This document shows, in pieces, positions 1 through 5,449 of a DNA stretch of 9,929 nucleotides. The position numbers were made by a program, and so were the translations under genes. The number at the start of each line of letters is the position of its first letter. The stretch's first letter is position 1. Source of the DNA: a bacterium (lineage in GTDB: Bacteria; UBP14; UBA6098; B30-G16); contig JAMOPH010000283.1 of NCBI GenBank assembly GCA_027064665.1, positions 1-9,929 on the forward strand, in the 5' to 3' direction. Below the pieces are notes generated by a model that made no database searches, was not told the DNA's origin, and saw only the letters and a list, made by a program, of their open reading frames with translations.

Positions 1-1
1 C

Positions 2-745
2 CGAAACCGCTGTTTCGCCGGCGGGCAGGCGACATTTCTGATTATGGGCGATGTCTGCACACGGAACTGCCGTTTCTGCGCAATAAAGAGCGGGAAGCCC
101 GAACCTCTTGACTCCACAGAACCCCAGCGTGTGGCGCAGGCGGCACGGAAGTTGAACCTGCGATATGTGGTGGTGACCTCTGTCACCCGGGATGACCTTC
201 CCGACGGCGGCGCAGGGCATTTCGCAGAGACTATCCGGGCGATTCGCAGGGAGGTTCCCACCGCACGGGTTGAGGTCCTCACGCCGGATTTCGGCGGAGA
301 CAAAGACGCCCTTGATGTGGTTTTCGCCGCCGCCCCCGATGTGTTCAACCACAATGTTGAGACGGTGCCACGGCTCTATCCGCAGGTCCGCCCGCAGGCG
401 GATTATCGGCGCTCTCTGGAGGTGCTCTCGTATGCGAAAAAACAGGGTATGCTCACAAAATCCGGCTTTATGGTGGGATTGGGCGAGACGGAGGACGAGG
501 TGTTCGCCCTGCTGAAGGACCTGCGGGACGCCGGAGTGGACATAATAACGATTGGGCAGTATCTTCAGCCCTCGCCGGGACATATCGCCGTGGACAGGTT
601 CGTGCGACCCGAGGAATTTGAGGAATACTCCCGGTTCGGAGAGGAGGAACTTGGATTTGCAAAGGTTTTCGCCGGACCGCTGGTGAGAAGTTCCTTTATG
701 GCGCAGGACATCTGGGAGAAAATCGGGCAGGAAGGTGGCGGATGA
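2..745 (+). CDS. lipA: Lipoyl synthase LipA, 5' end outside the window
   Basis: Radical SAM enzyme that inserts two sulfur atoms into protein-bound octanoyl groups to make the lipoyl cofactor of 2-oxoacid dehydrogenases and the glycine cleavage system; cytosolic. The frame is open to the left edge, so the gene starts upstream. The visible part begins with RCFAGGQATF, which aligns with the end of the LipA N-terminal auxiliary-cluster region; its Cys matches the third ligand of the CX4CX5C motif, and the other two lie outside. The radical SAM motif CTRNCRFC follows (codons from about 56). The C-terminal GPLVRSSF matches the conserved RSSY segment whose Ser contacts the auxiliary cluster, with Phe for Tyr. 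Roughly 50-70 N-terminal residues are missing by comparison with the usual length near 300. The stop overlaps the next start as ATGA (742-745), suggesting translational coupling. No lipB is visible. Confidence 0.96.
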   Translation, partial: RNRCFAGGQATFLIMGDVCTRNCRFCAIKSGKPEPLDSTEPQRVAQAARKLNLRYVVVTSVTRDDLPDGGAGHFAETIRAIRREVPTARVEVLTPDFGGDKDALDVVFAAAPDVFNHNVETVPRLYPQVRPQADYRRSLEVLSYAKKQGMLTKSGFMVGLGETEDEVFALLKDLRDAGVDIITIGQYLQPSPGHIAVDRFVRPEEFEEYSRFGEEELGFAKVFAGPLVRSSFMAQDIWEKIGQEGGG

Positions 746-1395
746 AAAGGTCGGGTTCACACTTTTTGCTGATATTATTTGCCGTAGCGCTTGCGGTGTG
801 GGTTTCCGCCGGCACCGTGATAAAATACCGTGTGGACAAGACAAAATGCGTTGGATGCCGCCTGTGCGTTGAGGCGTGCCCCACCGATGCCATCACAATC
901 GTCGGCGGGAAGGCGATTATTGACCCCGAAAAGTGCATCGGATGCGGCGAGTGCGCAAAGGTTTGCCCCACAGGGGCGATATCATCGTATGAGATTGAAA
1001 CGACACCCGCAAAAAAGGACTCCACTGCGGCACCAAAGGACACACTTTCCACTCAAAAATCCGACACGACGAAGGCAAAGGCGAAGACCGAGACCCTTCT
1101 GCACAAAAAGGACACCGCCGAAGCGGAAGCAGTTCCGCAGAAGGAGACAACTCAAGTTGTCCGGGAAGGGAAAAAGGCGGCGAAAAAAATTGTCGCCGTG
1201 GTGGACCCGAAAAAGTGCATCGGATGTCAGTTGTGCGTGCGGGCGTGCCCCGAAGGTGCGATATCTATGGTCAACGGCAAGGCGGTGATTGACCCCGAAA
1301 AGTGCACGAACTGCGGAGAGTGCATCAAAGTCTGCCCCGTGAAAGCAATAACCACAGAGGAATATGAAAAAGGTAGTGATAGCGACGAAAAATAG
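742..1395 (+). CDS. Exported or membrane-anchored ferredoxin with four [4Fe-4S] motifs
   Basis: A 217-residue predicted electron carrier. Residues 1-24 look like a signal peptide or anchor: basic MKR, a hydrophobic core at about 8-22, then VSAG, which resembles a signal peptidase I site. Two bacterial-type 2[4Fe-4S] modules follow, at about 28-82 and 150-206. The cysteines are 36/39/42/46, 65/68/71/75, 159/162/165/169 and 188/191/194/198, all in CX2CX2CX3CP form; there are no others. A Lys/Thr/Ala/Glu-rich, probably disordered linker (about 84-148) joins the modules. The modules are similar in sequence, indicating an internal duplication. The start overlaps the lipA stop and the end overlaps rdgB by 32 bp. 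There is no twin-arginine motif, so how clusters would be assembled on an exported chain is unclear. Redox partners cannot be named; RnfB-like or other membrane electron-transfer roles are possible but not shown. Confidence 0.88.
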   Translation: MKRSGSHFLLILFAVALAVWVSAGTVIKYRVDKTKCVGCRLCVEACPTDAITIVGGKAIIDPEKCIGCGECAKVCPTGAISSYEIETTPAKKDSTAAPKDTLSTQKSDTTKAKAKTETLLHKKDTAEAEAVPQKETTQVVREGKKAAKKIVAVVDPKKCIGCQLCVRACPEGAISMVNGKAVIDPEKCTNCGECIKVCPVKAITTEEYEKGSDSDEK

Positions 1396-1969
1396 GCACA
1401 AGTTCGGCGAAATCCGACAGATTATCCAGCCGGAATCGCTGGGGATAGAACTTGTGATGGGCGGGGAGATAACCGATGCGCCCGCCGAGACCGGGAAATC
1501 CTTTTTTGAGAATGCGCTGATAAAGGCAAGGCACTATTCTGAAGCGTCGGACCTGCCGGCAATCGCCGATGATTCCGGGCTGATAGTCAACTTTCTGGGG
1601 CAGGAGCCGGGGCTGTATTCCGCCCGGTATGCCGGCGAGAACGCCACCTACGAGGACAACAACCGCAAACTGTTATCCCGCCTTGAGGGATTCCCGCCGG
1701 AGAGGAGAATCGCATATTTTATCTGCGTGGCGGTGCTGTATCTTCCCGATGGAAGGTATTTTGTCACCAGCGGGCTTGTGAACGGAAAAATCGCCGCACA
1801 GCCCCGTGGTGAGGGCGGTTTCGGCTACGACCCGATTTTCGAACTTCCCGACGGCAGGACGATGGCTCAACTTTTCCCCGAGGAGAAAAACCGCATAAGT
1901 CATCGTGGGCGGGCATTCAGAAGAATTGCGCTCTTCCTCAAATCGGCAATCAGGGAGGAATGGATATGA
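1364..1969 (+). CDS. rdgB: RdgB/HAM1 non-canonical purine NTP pyrophosphatase
   Basis: Hydrolyses dITP, ITP and XTP to the monophosphate and pyrophosphate, keeping deaminated purines out of DNA and RNA; cytosolic, Mg-dependent. The 201-residue length is normal for the family. Visible motifs: ATKNRHKFGEI (7-17, TxNxxK substrate loop), KSFFENALIKA (45-55), ADDSGL (68-73, metal and catalytic Asp), SARYAG (86-91), GEGGFGYDPIF (149-159) and KNRISHRGRA (175-184). The start lies inside the ferredoxin gene, 32 bp before its stop. An AGAGG sits only 3 nt upstream (1356-1360), which is short, but the start gives the expected N-terminal strand MKKVVIATKN, and the next candidate (GTG at 1376) would trim that strand. 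The stop overlaps the preferred glycosyltransferase start as ATGA. Confidence 0.97.
   Translation: MKKVVIATKNRHKFGEIRQIIQPESLGIELVMGGEITDAPAETGKSFFENALIKARHYSEASDLPAIADDSGLIVNFLGQEPGLYSARYAGENATYEDNNRKLLSRLEGFPPERRIAYFICVAVLYLPDGRYFVTSGLVNGKIAAQPRGEGGFGYDPIFELPDGRTMAQLFPEEKNRISHRGRAFRRIALFLKSAIREEWI
1953..1958 (+). promoter_or_regulatory. Shine-Dalgarno that decides the glycosyltransferase start
   Basis: GGGAGG lies 1 nt before an ATG at 1960 but 7 nt before a second in-frame ATG at 1966. The 7-nt spacing is normal and the 1-nt spacing is not, so 1966 is preferred. It also gives a standard 4-bp ATGA overlap with the rdgB stop. Confidence 0.65.
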
Positions 1970-3114
1970 GAGTCCCCGTCTTCCTTATCAGATACGGGGA
2001 TATGGTCAGGGAGATAAAAAAGGGGAAAATGCGGTATGACGCAGTGTTCGGATATACCGAGCAGTATGACTACGCCCTTCCTGATAATGCGGTGGTTTTT
2101 GGCAAAAGAGACCGCCTTGCCCGGGAAAAAATTGGGAGAAGAACATACTATACTTTCCCCTATCTATACAGCAAAAAGGGCAAATTAAAAAGAAGAGTTT
2201 TAAGAATCATCGGCGAGATATACGAACTGTTGCTTTTGATATGGTATCGTCCAAAGGTTGTTGTGGTGGTTGGCGCTCCGATAGATATGATATTTCCGTT
2301 TATATACGCAAAAATTTTCGGGGTGCCGCTGATAGCAGTATTTCACGATGAAGTTCTGGCAGAGCGGTTATCCAGCAAAATCGCCGCAAAAATTGTGAAC
2401 CAACCCAATGTCATCCCGATAACCAACGGCGAACTCCCCCGGGACCAGTTGATTTCCCTCGGGGCAGACCCCGAAAAAATCATAATTCACCGTGTATATT
2501 ATCCGCCGGAGTTTTTTGTGGAGAAGCCCATTGAACCCCAAATCGCCAACTCGGACAAGTTTAAGGTCTTTTATATAGGAAGATTTGCGTGGACAAAAGG
2601 GATGACCGACCTCCCGGAGATAATAAGACTGACCCACTCCAAATTGGGCGACGAAGTCAAATTCTATCTTATCGGCGATGGTCCTATGGTTGACTATGTA
2701 AAAGACAAAATCAGCGAATATTCTCTGGAAAAAGTAGTGGAGTTTTTAGGACCCCGCCCATCAGATATGATTTATTCATATATCCGTGCCGCAGATGTGG
2801 TTATTGTGCCATCTTTTGTGGAGTGTTTCGGAAAAATTGCGGCGGAAATTATGATTTCCGGCAGACCCATCGTCGCTTATGCCACCGGCGGGCTGAAATA
2901 TCAGATAACCGACGGCGTTGATGGCTTTTTAGTCCCTACCGGGGATTATAAATCTATGGCGCAGAGGATTGTTGAACTGTATGAGAACCCGCAACTGCGC
3001 AAAAAAATCGCACAGAACGCCGCAAAAGTGCGCAAAAAATACGAGGATATAAATCAAACCCTTGGATATATTCTCAAGCGAGAAATAGATAGAATTCTCG
3101 CCGGAAGTGATTAG
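1966..3114 (+). CDS. GT4-family glycosyltransferase
   Basis: Predicted retaining, GT-B fold glycosyltransferase using a nucleotide-sugar donor, probably for cell-surface glycan or glycolipid synthesis at the cytoplasmic face of the membrane; donor and acceptor cannot be read from sequence. It has 382 residues from ATG 1966 (384 from ATG 1960). Counting from 1966, the N-terminal acceptor domain holds hydrophobic stretches at about 84-126. The C-terminal donor domain starts with the strand and loop FYIGRFAWTKG (202-212) and carries LIGDG (235-239). The signature EX7E is formed by E286 and E294 (VECFGKIAAE), followed by GRPIVAYATGG and DGFLVPTGD. The gene ends convergently on tsaD with a 4-bp overlap. 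Its DNA is clearly AT-richer than its neighbours (19 of 60 bases G+C at 2161-2220 by hand count), and the protein is rich in Lys, Ile and Tyr, which may reflect transfer. Confidence 0.92.
   Translation: MRVPVFLIRYGDMVREIKKGKMRYDAVFGYTEQYDYALPDNAVVFGKRDRLAREKIGRRTYYTFPYLYSKKGKLKRRVLRIIGEIYELLLLIWYRPKVVVVVGAPIDMIFPFIYAKIFGVPLIAVFHDEVLAERLSSKIAAKIVNQPNVIPITNGELPRDQLISLGADPEKIIIHRVYYPPEFFVEKPIEPQIANSDKFKVFYIGRFAWTKGMTDLPEIIRLTHSKLGDEVKFYLIGDGPMVDYVKDKISEYSLEKVVEFLGPRPSDMIYSYIRAADVVIVPSFVECFGKIAAEIMISGRPIVAYATGGLKYQITDGVDGFLVPTGDYKSMAQRIVELYENPQLRKKIAQNAAKVRKKYEDINQTLGYILKREIDRILAGSD
3078..3101. repeat. Inverted repeat at the end of the glycosyltransferase gene
   Basis: GCGAGAA (3078-3084) and TTCTCGC (3095-3101) are perfect 7-bp arms around a 10-base loop. 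The left arm can also pair with TTCTCGC at 3124-3130, and an overlapping 5-bp stem exists at 3071-3084. It lies 10 bases before the overlapping stop codons of the convergent genes. No T-run follows on either strand, so it is not a standard intrinsic terminator; it may be chance. Confidence 0.3.
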
Positions 3115-4115
3115 GTCTCCAACTTCTCGCTGAGGCGCCAGGCGGGGTTAATCATAAAGTCGTAGGGGGTTTTCTCGCCCCTGCGCAGATGGAACGCCCC
3201 CGCAAGGGCGATAACTGTAGCGTTGTCGGTGCAGTATTTTATCGGCGGGATACACAGTTTCCAACCCTGCTGCGAGGCGACCTGGCGAAGGCGCCTGTTT
3301 GCCGCCACACCGCCGACAATGGCGACACGGTCGGTGCTGCAGTGCGATACCGCCGCACGAAGTTTTCCCACGAGGGTGTCAACCACCGCCTCCTGAAACG
3401 AGGCGCAGATATCCGCCAGATGCCGCCGGACATCATCCTCGCCCATCCGATACACCAGATTGAGCACCGCGGTTTTCAGCCCGGAAAACGAAAAATCAAA
3501 ATCGCCGGATTTGAGCATAGCCCGGGGAAAATTGATAAACTGCGGGTCGCCGCCCTCAGCGCACTTTTGAATCTGCGGACCGCCGGGATAGGGCAAGCCC
3601 AGAATCTTTGCGACCTTATCAAATGCCTCGCCGCAGGCGTCATCGCGGGTGCTTCCGAGGACCTCATACTCCCCCCATCGGCGGACCATAACTATATCGG
3701 TGTGCCCGCCGGAGACCAGAAGCGCCAGAAACGGCGGCTCAAATCCCGGGCAAGCAAGTTTTGCGGCGAAAATGTGCCCCTCAAGATGATTGACCGCAAT
3801 TATGGGCTTTTGCCCGGGGTATGCAAATCCCTTGGCAAATGTGGTTCCCACTAAAAGCGAGCCGGGAAGTCCCGGTCCGGCGGTGACCGCCACAGCGCCA
3901 ATCTTGTCGTACGATACGCCGGCGGACTCAAGCAAATCCCGGGTCATAGGGTAGAGTTTTCTTATGTGATGTCTGCTGGCAAGTTCCGGGACCACACCGC
4001 CATAGCGGGAATGAACCGTCTGACTGTAGACCAACTCGCCAAGGACACTGCCGGCATCATCAACCAGCGCCACCGAGGTCTCATCGCAGGATGTCTCTAT
4101 ACCGAGGACAATCAT
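3111..4115 (-). CDS. tsaD: tRNA N6-threonylcarbamoyladenosine transferase TsaD
   Basis: Catalytic subunit of the bacterial t6A37 machinery (with TsaB, TsaC and TsaE): it moves the threonylcarbamoyl group from threonylcarbamoyl-AMP to A37 of ANN-decoding tRNAs; cytosolic and usually essential. The 334 residues match the normal length. Kae1/Gcp motifs are complete: GIETSCDET (5-13), GGVVPELASR (39-48), NHLEGHI with metal-binding H110 and H114, SGGHT (135-139), DDACGEAFDK (158-167), GGVAANRRLR (268-277) and CTDNA (295-299) with the metal Asp D297. AGGAG lies 8 nt before the ATG. The start overlaps the ybbR stop as ATGA (4112-4115), and the TAA stop overlaps the stop of the convergent glycosyltransferase. 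tsaB, tsaC and tsaE are not in the window. Confidence 0.98.
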   Translation of the reverse strand: MIVLGIETSCDETSVALVDDAGSVLGELVYSQTVHSRYGGVVPELASRHHIRKLYPMTRDLLESAGVSYDKIGAVAVTAGPGLPGSLLVGTTFAKGFAYPGQKPIIAVNHLEGHIFAAKLACPGFEPPFLALLVSGGHTDIVMVRRWGEYEVLGSTRDDACGEAFDKVAKILGLPYPGGPQIQKCAEGGDPQFINFPRAMLKSGDFDFSFSGLKTAVLNLVYRMGEDDVRRHLADICASFQEAVVDTLVGKLRAAVSHCSTDRVAIVGGVAANRRLRQVASQQGWKLCIPPIKYCTDNATVIALAGAFHLRRGEKTPYDFMINPAWRLSEKLET

Positions 4116-5062
4116 TTTTCGCTCTCCTGCTCCTGCGGTTCCGCCCGGATAAATTTGACATATTCGGGTTCGGTTTTCACAAGACGGACATCCTTGGGGA
4201 CACTGACCGATGGTTTAATCTCAACGATTTTGAGATTTCGCTCATCGGGGGGGATATCGGTGTATAGCACATAGACTTTTATGTCCTTTCCCGAGAGTTT
4301 TCCAATCACATTCTCGGGACCGGCGACGATAATGTCAACCGTCGGGGGAGATATCCGCCCGGATTTGAGAGGGAAACCTTTAGGGATGATTTTGACGCCC
4401 TCAAATTTTTTCTGCACCAGACGAGAGACCTCCACCGAAACCATAACAGTGTCGGGAACCGGGGTGACAAATTCATCGGGCTTTTCCAGAGGCACAAGGA
4501 ACGAGGTGAAAGTGTTTATATGCCTCACGGTTTCGGGGACCGTGGACACATAAGATATCCGCTGCACACGGGATTCCGGTCCATCAATGGTGACCTCTTC
4601 GGGCTCCACCTTCAAAGGTCCGGAGACATACATCCCCTCTTCAGGAATAACCTCAACCCGCAGTTTGACCGGGACCTTTTTGTTTATGCGCCTGTCAAGG
4701 AATATGGTGATTTGCTTTGGGGTGATTATATCCACCAGTTTTATATCCGGCGAGACGAACTCAAAGTTCTGCTCGGATAGGGTGATTGTCTTGCGACCGT
4801 ATGAGAAATTTTTGAGGGAGATTTTTGCCACACATTCGGAGAATTTTTGCGCCAGAAGTCGTTTTCCCTTGCCCTTTACTCTTATGTGCACCACTTTCGG
4901 CACGCGGGTTGCCACCATATATTTAGGCGGGACATCGGTTATCTGCAGTTTGAAGTAGAGGTCGGTCTCATATTCCTTTTCGGTCTTCACATAAAGCCAC
5001 AAAATAACCGCCAGAATCACAGAAAGCACCGCAAGGAAAATCTGTCTGGGGCGAATTTTCAT
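4112..5062 (-). CDS. YbbR-domain membrane-anchored protein (CdaR-like)
   Basis: 316 residues: a short basic N-terminus (MKIRPRQ), one membrane segment at about 8-25, then an outward-facing region of repeated beta-rich YbbR units at roughly 35-125, 128-213 and 216-308. Unit hallmarks are PEEVTIDGPESRVQRIS (154-170) and PTVDIIVAGPENVIGKLS (240-257). In Firmicutes the YbbR protein CdaR controls the diadenylate cyclase CdaA and sits in cdaA-cdaR-glmM; neither cdaA nor glmM is seen here, so a link to c-di-AMP is inference only. It is translationally coupled to tsaD by an ATGA overlap. The start is the only plausible one: no in-frame start codon lies in the leader back to the zinc-ribbon gene. Its GGAG (5064-5067) is just 1 nt from the ATG, which is unusually close, and a strong hairpin ends 11 nt upstream, suggesting weak or regulated initiation. 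Confidence 0.85.
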   Translation of the reverse strand: MKIRPRQIFLAVLSVILAVILWLYVKTEKEYETDLYFKLQITDVPPKYMVATRVPKVVHIRVKGKGKRLLAQKFSECVAKISLKNFSYGRKTITLSEQNFEFVSPDIKLVDIITPKQITIFLDRRINKKVPVKLRVEVIPEEGMYVSGPLKVEPEEVTIDGPESRVQRISYVSTVPETVRHINTFTSFLVPLEKPDEFVTPVPDTVMVSVEVSRLVQKKFEGVKIIPKGFPLKSGRISPPTVDIIVAGPENVIGKLSGKDIKVYVLYTDIPPDERNLKIVEIKPSVSVPKDVRLVKTEPEYVKFIRAEPQEQESEK

Positions 5063-5073
5063 ACTCCAAAGAT

Positions 5074-5105
5074 AAAGCCCTTCACCACAGATGGCAAAGG
5101 GCTTT
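5074..5105 (-). terminator. Strong hairpin before ybbR; intrinsic terminator or attenuator
   Basis: Read on the minus strand, AAAGCCCTT TGCCA pairs with TGGTG AAGGGCTTT around a 4-base loop (TCTG), giving a 14-bp stem. Two of the pairs are G·U wobbles; the same positions are A/C mismatches on the plus strand, so the structure fits a minus-strand RNA. A U-rich run (TTTATCTTT, 5076-5068) follows. It lies 36 bases past the zinc-ribbon stop and 11 bases before the ybbR ATG, so it could end transcription from upstream genes or attenuate ybbR-tsaD. Confidence 0.6.
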
Positions 5106-5115
5106 TTGAAAAAGC
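5101..5115. repeat. Palindrome overlapping the hairpin arm
   Basis: GCTTTTT and AAAAAGC flank a central base (5108), a perfect 7-bp inverted repeat. Positions 5101-5105 are also the outer arm of the 5074-5105 hairpin, so the two structures cannot form together. As RNA the stem would be short and A/U-rich, hence weak. Confidence 0.35.
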
Positions 5116-5125
5116 ATCCGGGGCA

Positions 5126-5140
5126 ACGGCGAAAAGCCGT
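5126..5140 (-). repeat. Small hairpin directly after the zinc-ribbon stop codon
   Basis: ACGGC and GCCGT form a 5-bp perfect stem with a 5-base loop, immediately downstream of the zinc-ribbon TAG in transcript sense. No adjacent U-run follows. It may protect the 3' end or be part of the leader ahead of ybbR. Confidence 0.3.
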
Positions 5141-5335
5141 CTATTTCGTGGAATACTCCCGGACTATGCTGAAACTGACTTCTCCATTGTCAATCCGGAT
5201 GGAAAACCCGCACTCCGGATTTGAACAGACCCACGCCTTATACATTATTGACGCTCCGTCCCGTCCGTAGTCCGACAGGGGAAGTAAAACCCCCTTGCCG
5301 CATTTCAAACACACAGGAAAACCCTTACCATCCAT
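5141..5335 (-). CDS. Small zinc-ribbon protein, function unknown
   Basis: A 64-residue hypothetical protein. Two metal-binding knuckles are visible, CLKCG (C9, C12) and CSNPECGF (C37, C42), which together fit a four-Cys zinc ribbon; the C-terminal 20 residues look like beta strands. The start at ATG 5335 is chosen because GGGAGGG sits with GGAGG 6 nt upstream (5342-5346), and translation begins just before the first knuckle. A longer form from a TTG at 5389 would add 18 residues without motif or ribosome site. No signal peptide or membrane segment is seen, so it is probably cytosolic. It stands alone between the sensor-receiver gene and ybbR, with untranslated DNA on both sides. Such small zinc ribbons bind nucleic acid or protein partners; nothing here says which. 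Confidence 0.75.
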   Translation of the reverse strand: MDGKGFPVCLKCGKGVLLPLSDYGRDGASIMYKAWVCSNPECGFSIRIDNGEVSFSIVREYSTK

Positions 5336-5340
5336 CGTCT

Positions 5341-5347
5341 CCCTCCC
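5341..5347 (-). promoter_or_regulatory. Ribosome binding site of the zinc-ribbon gene
   Basis: GGGAGGG on the minus strand places GGAGG 6 nt before ATG 5335. It is the strongest Shine-Dalgarno in the window and fixes the start against the upstream TTG at 5389. Confidence 0.75.
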
Positions 5348-5387
5348 TTCTTCCGGAGAAATGTTGTGCTCTGTCAAAACGGGGAAC

Positions 5388-5416
5388 AACTTAAATCACC
5401 ACTTTGATTTTGTCAA
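5388..5416 (-). promoter_or_regulatory. Possible sigma-70-like promoter for the zinc-ribbon gene
   Basis: On the minus strand a perfect TTGACA (5416-5411) is followed after 17 bases by TAAGTT (5393-5388), which matches the TATAAT consensus at only three of six positions. It lies in the gap after the sensor-receiver gene. A second TTGACA at 5377-5372 has no acceptable -10. If real, the leader would be about 45 bases. The weak -10 keeps confidence low. Confidence 0.35.
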
Positions 5417-5449
5417 ACACTTTTTAACGATGAATAAAAATCTAATCGC

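Noticed and set aside
1364..1395. Frameshift or sequencing error between the ferredoxin and rdgB genes
   Set aside because: Both proteins are complete at this junction; a 32-bp overlap fits the tight packing elsewhere in the window.
982..1401. Minus-strand frame of 139 codons opposite the ferredoxin gene
   Set aside because: The ferredoxin frame has 16 correctly spaced cysteines; the opposite frame has no motif.
3189..3854. Plus-strand open frame of 221 codons opposite tsaD
   Set aside because: tsaD is complete with all motifs on the other strand; the shadow frame shows no domain and no ribosome site.
5336..5389. N-terminal extension of the zinc-ribbon protein from a TTG at 5389
   Set aside because: It uses a rare start with no ribosome site, whereas ATG 5335 has a strong one; the extension adds no motif.
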